Source of the DNA: Bacteroidota bacterium
GTDB taxonomy: Bacteria; Bacteroidota; Ignavibacteria; UBA10030
Direction of reading: 5' to 3'
Assembly (NCBI GenBank): GCA_017882185.1
Contig: JADGQA010000009.1
Location: 1 to 34,801 of the forward strand
Length of the DNA: 34,801 bases
Below are positions 31,304-34,801 of the stretch, piece by piece. Every line of letters starts with the position of its first letter. Positions within the stretch are counted from its first letter, which is position 1. The notes under the pieces were generated by a model. The model saw nothing but the letters and a program-made list of their open reading frames with translations, was not told the DNA's origin and made no database searches. The translations under genes and the position numbers were made by a program.

Positions 31304-32353
31304 ATGAAAAACAGGATTGGGTGTTTCATTGGATGGTTCCTGGCTATCCTGCTCTTACAGTGTGCTGGCTCATCGGCGGGAATTTGCCAGACGCAGGCGT
31401 CTCAAATTGCACCCAAGCCACCGGATGCACCCGAGCAATGGAAGAATCTGATCGGAGTCTACGCTTCATCACACGACACCATCTACGTCGCAGAGAGGGA
31501 GACTCAACTTGTTCTGGTGACGAAGAAACCGCAGCACGTGAAGTTGACAGAATACGCCCACAATCTATTCGGATTCAGCAAAGAACGGCTATTCGACGAC
31601 ACCGCACTGGTGTTCAACTGGGATGGAAATCTTCGCCCCCAATCGATGACGATCGGCGCGGTGTCCTTCCAACGACTGATCCTGGGAAATGAAAACGGAG
31701 CTTCATTCCGAATCGAACCTCTCAAGCCCGCCGATGAGCTGCGCAAGATTGCGCTTGCTGCGACTCCACCCAAAGAAGAGGGCAACTTCTCGAAGCCGGA
31801 TCTTGTCGATCTCTCGACGCTCGAAAAGACCATCAAGTTTGACATCCGGTATGCCACGACAAACAATTTTGTCGGAGAGAAGTTCTACACCCAGGCGAAG
31901 GCGTTTCTCCAGCGTCCGGCCGCCGAGGCGGTTCTGCAGGCTCACCGTTGGCTGAGACAATTCGGGTTCGGTCTGCTCATCCACGACGCCTATCGACCCT
32001 GGTACGTCACCAGGATGTTCTGGGATGCGACGCCGGATGACAAGAAGATCTTTGTGGCCGACCCATTGCAAGGCTCCCGACACAATCGCGGTTGCGCTGT
32101 GGATTTGACTCTCTACGATCTTAACACGGGAAATCAAGTCGAAATGACGGATGGCTATGATGAAATGTCTGAACGGTCGTATTCGAGCTTTCCGGGAGGG
32201 ACTTCACTTGAGCGCTGGCACCGGGATCTCCTGGGACAGGCAATGTCGATGCAGGGGTTTACTGTCTACCAGTACGAGTGGTGGCACTTCGATTATAAGG
32301 ACTGGAAGCAATATCCTATCGGCACGAAGACATTTGAAGAAATCTCAGAGTAG
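31304..32353 (+). CDS. VanX-like D-Ala-D-Ala dipeptidase with beta-rich N-terminal domain
   Basis: Exported zinc metallopeptidase (M15D) of 349 residues. A signal-like start (hydrophobic IGCFIGWFLAILLLQ, then CAGSSAG) is followed by a beta-rich domain of about 100 residues (LIGVYASSHDTIYVAE to DGNLRPQSMTIG) that recalls DUF3471. The dipeptidase domain has LIHDAYRPWYVT, the zinc motif SRHNRGCAVDLTL with His and Asp, and EYEWWHFDY with the catalytic Glu and zinc His, all intact. It would cleave D-Ala-D-Ala or similar peptides from cell wall. ATG 31304 has GAGGG just upstream; three earlier starts in the purine-rich leader lack a signal. Cys20 might be lipidated, but Q at -1 is unusual for a lipobox. 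Confidence 0.87.
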   Translation: MKNRIGCFIGWFLAILLLQCAGSSAGICQTQASQIAPKPPDAPEQWKNLIGVYASSHDTIYVAERETQLVLVTKKPQHVKLTEYAHNLFGFSKERLFDDTALVFNWDGNLRPQSMTIGAVSFQRLILGNENGASFRIEPLKPADELRKIALAATPPKEEGNFSKPDLVDLSTLEKTIKFDIRYATTNNFVGEKFYTQAKAFLQRPAAEAVLQAHRWLRQFGFGLLIHDAYRPWYVTRMFWDATPDDKKIFVADPLQGSRHNRGCAVDLTLYDLNTGNQVEMTDGYDEMSERSYSSFPGGTSLERWHRDLLGQAMSMQGFTVYQYEWWHFDYKDWKQYPIGTKTFEEISE

Positions 32354-32443
32354 AGGCCGATTCCTAATCGGCCTAGAAAAGCAAACACACGACGGACCAT
32401 CCTTCTAAGACCAAAACAGGTCGCATTGCGAATGCGACTCTAC
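32350..32443. repeat. Two-hairpin palindromic element
   Basis: Two perfect hairpins, AGGCCGATT-CCT-AATCGGCCT (32354-32374) and GTCGCATT-GCG-AATGCGAC (32420-32438), lie 45 bases apart. Each has three-base loops flanked by ATT/AAT. GTAGAG (32350-32355) and CTCTAC (32438-32443) are reverse complements and bracket the pair. No T-run follows, so it is unlike a terminator and recalls REP or BIME elements. The VanX-like stop codon lies within its left arm. Confidence 0.55.
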
Positions 32444-32453
32444 ACCATTGTCC

Positions 32454-33695
32454 ATGAACATCTCCATCATAATACTCCTTGCGGTCTTTGTCTTGATCGC
32501 CGTCAGACAGGTCGGGAACGTTCGACTCCAGATCTGGCAGATTATGCTCCTCGGAGCAGCGGCCGTTCTGGTTACCGGACAGATTTCTCCCCGCGATGCC
32601 CTGTTCTCGATCAACCTGGATGTGATGCTGTTCCTTTTCGGAATGTTTGTCGTGGGGCAGGCGCTGGACGAAAGCGGTTATCTTTCTCACGTTTCGTACA
32701 AATACTTCCGAAAGGCCAAATCCGTCGATGCGTTGATGCTGTTCACCCTCTTTGGATTCGGGTTCGCTTCCGCGATCCTGATGAACGATACGCTGGCAAT
32801 CATCGGAACGCCCGTAGTCCTCTTGCTTGCCAAAAAGCACCAAATGTCGCCGAAGCTTTTACTGTTGGCTCTCTGTATTTCAGTGACGACGGGGAGCGTT
32901 TTGAGTCCCATCGGCAATCCGCAGAATCTGTTGATTGCGGTTAATGGGATTCGCAACAACGCATTTGTCGATTTCTTCCGCTGGCTGTTCATACCCACGA
33001 TGCTCAATATATACATCGCATTCCGGTTCCTGAAACATTATTACCCGGGAGACTTCCACGACGTGGAACTTACGCACTCGCAGGAACCGATACGGAACCA
33101 CGACCTTGCCCTCCTTACAAAGATCTCGCTCAACATTATTCTGATCCTCGTCGGACTCAAGATCGTGCTCTTCTCCTTCGGGTCGACATTCGATTTCCGG
33201 TTAACCTACATTGCGCTGGTGGCTGCTCTGCCGATTCTTGTGGGGAGCTCACGGCGATTCCACATTCTCCGCCGGGTCGATTGGCAAACGTTGATTTTTT
33301 TTGCGGCTATGTTTGTTCTGATGGAAAGCGTCTGGCTGTCCGGATTTGTGCAGAGATTGCTACAGGAGTGGAAGCTGAATATCGTGTCGGTGCCTGCGAT
33401 ATTGTCAACGAGTGTTCTCTTGAGCCAGCTTATTTCAAACGTGCCACTAGTGGCGTTGTTTCAGCCGATGCTCTCACACGCGGGGGCATCAACCAAGGAG
33501 CTGATCGCACTGGCGGCGGGCAGCACGATAGCGGGCAATCTGTTCATACTCGGGGCGGCGAGCAATGTCATCGTCATCCAGAACGCCGAAAAGAAGGCGC
33601 ATCAGACGATCACATTCTGGGAATTTGCGAGGATCGGGATACCGCTGACGCTGATTCAGACAGCGGTCTATTGGCTGGCGTTTGAGCTTTTGTAA
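32454..33695 (+). CDS. ArsB/NhaD-type permease
   Basis: Inner-membrane transporter of 413 residues with about eleven hydrophobic segments. Two inverted halves carry the paired signatures of the ion transporter superfamily: SPIGNPQN (151-158) and LGAASNVIV (from 366), each in a re-entrant position. The cytoplasmic start is short and there is a charged loop (KHYYPGDFHDVELTHSQEP) mid-protein. Members exchange Na+ for H+ or transport arsenite, dicarboxylates or sulfate; the substrate cannot be assigned from sequence. ATG 32454 is chosen over TTG 32448. It follows the two-hairpin element, so it may be transcribed separately from the VanX-like gene. Confidence 0.85.
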   Translation: MNISIIILLAVFVLIAVRQVGNVRLQIWQIMLLGAAAVLVTGQISPRDALFSINLDVMLFLFGMFVVGQALDESGYLSHVSYKYFRKAKSVDALMLFTLFGFGFASAILMNDTLAIIGTPVVLLLAKKHQMSPKLLLLALCISVTTGSVLSPIGNPQNLLIAVNGIRNNAFVDFFRWLFIPTMLNIYIAFRFLKHYYPGDFHDVELTHSQEPIRNHDLALLTKISLNIILILVGLKIVLFSFGSTFDFRLTYIALVAALPILVGSSRRFHILRRVDWQTLIFFAAMFVLMESVWLSGFVQRLLQEWKLNIVSVPAILSTSVLLSQLISNVPLVALFQPMLSHAGASTKELIALAAGSTIAGNLFILGAASNVIVIQNAEKKAHQTITFWEFARIGIPLTLIQTAVYWLAFELL

Positions 33696-33777
33696 GGAGG
33701 CGCATTAGCAGGAATATCCGGTACGATATCCCAGTTCTTTCCTTCTCCTCCACTTTTTCCTTTTGCCCTTCACCTTT

Positions 33778-34801
33778 TTATTTGATCAGTACCATCTTTT
33801 TTACATCAACAAATCTCTTTCCTGCATTGTCGACCGGAACTGCCTCAATCCGGTAGAAGTAGATACCGGAAGACACCGTCCCCCCCCAGACCTGCTCATA
33901 CGAACCTGCACCGAACTCCTTGTTTACCACTTCCGCAATCTGTTGACCCAGCATATTGTAGATAGCAAGCCTCACCCTGCTCCTTGACGGAACCTGAAAT
34001 CTAATATTCGTTGTGGGATTGAACGGATTCGGATAGTTTTGCTCCAACGCAAAGCTTGTCGGCGTATTGGATCCCGTTGACACCGTGAACGTCGGTATCT
34101 CTCCATGGTAGAGCAACACTTCTCCGAAACTCGTGACCATCCAACCCGCGGAAGTATCATTGAATGTTCCGTGCAATATCGACCCTGCGAACGGAAACGC
34201 CGCTTGAGACACCCAAGTGCTCCCTCTGTCTCTGCTCAGGTATGGGCCATATGCATCTGAAATCCAGGCGTACGACGTCCCGGGCACATAAGACAGGCTT
34301 GTGATTGGCTGCGTTGTTGGGCTGGTACGTGCTGACCATGTTGCTCCGCCGTCGGTTGTCACCGAGAGAGAGCCGTCAAGATATCCTACCATGCCATTTG
34401 TGTTGTCTGCAAAAGAAATTGCGACACTGCCGGCATCCGGCGTTGTTCCCGGGAGCCAAGTTGCTCCTCCGTTCGTGGTTCTCCATACCTTGCTCTTGTT
34501 CGTGCCGAACCAACCGTGCGTTTGGTCTGTCCAGGAAAAAGCGTTGTTCCATCCAGCTTCATCCGATAATCCTACTGGCTCATTCGCAAGATGCGACCAA
34601 TGCTGTCCGTCCATCGTGCTGAGGACGACAAACTTGCCACCCGCGGCAGGATCGCCAAGAGCATATCCGTTGAGATTCGGGAAAATCTTGATTCCATCGA
34701 TAAACGGACTTTGGGGGGCAGGATACGCTTGAGCAGACCAGGTTGATCCGCCATCCGTTGTGGCAAAGATCCTGCCGTCTCCTGTGCCAACCCAGGCGCG
34801 G
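33778..34801 (-). CDS. YCF48/BNR-repeat protein with T9SS sorting domain, start beyond the window
   Basis: C-terminal 340 residues of a secreted protein; the frame stays open to the right edge, so the start lies outside. ATG 34614 is internal and not the true start. The visible part repeats a beta-propeller pattern with W and TTDGGSTW, TTNGGATW and VTTDGGATW, typical of YCF48-like or BNR repeats. The C-terminus is a T9SS type A sorting domain, LEQNYPNPFNPTTNIRF, LGQQIAEV and SGIYFYRIEAV, so it is exported across the outer membrane. Binding function is unknown. It is convergent with the permease gene. The upstream residues translated to the edge (RAWVGTGDGRIFATTDGGST) extend the same repeats. 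Confidence 0.9.
   Translation of the reverse strand, partial: RAWVGTGDGRIFATTDGGSTWSAQAYPAPQSPFIDGIKIFPNLNGYALGDPAAGGKFVVLSTMDGQHWSHLANEPVGLSDEAGWNNAFSWTDQTHGWFGTNKSKVWRTTNGGATWLPGTTPDAGSVAISFADNTNGMVGYLDGSLSVTTDGGATWSARTSPTTQPITSLSYVPGTSYAWISDAYGPYLSRDRGSTWVSQAAFPFAGSILHGTFNDTSAGWMVTSFGEVLLYHGEIPTFTVSTGSNTPTSFALEQNYPNPFNPTTNIRFQVPSRSRVRLAIYNMLGQQIAEVVNKEFGAGSYEQVWGGTVSSGIYFYRIEAVPVDNAGKRFVDVKKMVLIK

Noticed and set aside
34612-34614. ATG 34614 as the start of the YCF48-repeat protein
   Set aside because: The frame continues to the window edge with the same repeats, so this Met is internal.

Overview
The window looks like a chromosomal, mostly housekeeping stretch of a Gram-negative bacterium of the Bacteroidota/Chlorobiota/Ignavibacteriota group, most likely close to Ignavibacteria. 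Two proteins end in the 'ALEQNYPNPFNPTT...LGQ...SGIYFYR' type of type IX secretion (T9SS) sorting domain that is abundant in that group, LPS export (LptE) and outer-membrane barrels are present, and the order miaB / sigma-54-type regulator / lptE is a Bacteroidota-like gene order as I remember it. Many genes have Shine-Dalgarno sequences (AAGGAGG before 12668 and 7354) and promoters are of the TTGATT-N16/17-TATATT kind, unlike classical Bacteroidota promoters, which favours a deep-branching member. No transposon, phage, CRISPR, tRNA or rRNA was seen.

Layout. 1-634: no convincing gene, perhaps a decayed gene end. 635-2135 (+): a 57-residue secreted micro-ORF, a DUF2807 lipoprotein and a GNAT acetyltransferase, ended by a strong bidirectional terminator (2188-2217). 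2256-8716 (-): a tight cluster read leftwards, miaB, SPOR-domain protein, sigma-54-type activator, lptE, processive GT2 glycosyltransferase, TPR protein. A divergent promoter region (8717-8989) separates it from pta. 10154-14402 (+): Lon-like AAA protease, small outer-membrane barrel protein, RCK-gated K+ channel. 14717-21359 (-): exported Lys/Ala-repeat protein, PLP aminotransferase, typA/bipA, outer-membrane protein, a cysteine-motif protein of unknown function, a possible small ORF and mogA.

21679-33695 (+) is a long co-directional run: three consecutive SurA/parvulin-type periplasmic folding factors, a MoxR AAA+ ATPase, a T9SS-exported subtilase whose start codon overlaps the moxR stop, a membrane VWA protein with an intact MIDAS, a VanX-like dipeptidase fused to a beta-rich N-terminal domain, and an ArsB/NhaD-type permease. 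Genes from 21679 to 31208 appear to form one envelope-biogenesis unit: periplasmic chaperones next to a MoxR/VWA pair and a secreted protease. 33778-34801 (-) is the C-terminal part of a YCF48/BNR-repeat T9SS cargo protein that runs off the right edge.

The most unusual signals are: two genes (miaB and the K+ channel) whose predicted transcription start falls on or within a few bases of the start codon; a typA leader that begins with a terminator-like hairpin; a structured 3' region after the gene at 18506; a sigma-54-type activator with GSFTSA in place of GAFTGA; an exported histone-H1-like Lys/Ala repeat protein; a subtilase between MoxR and its likely VWA partner; and a two-hairpin palindromic element after the VanX-like gene.
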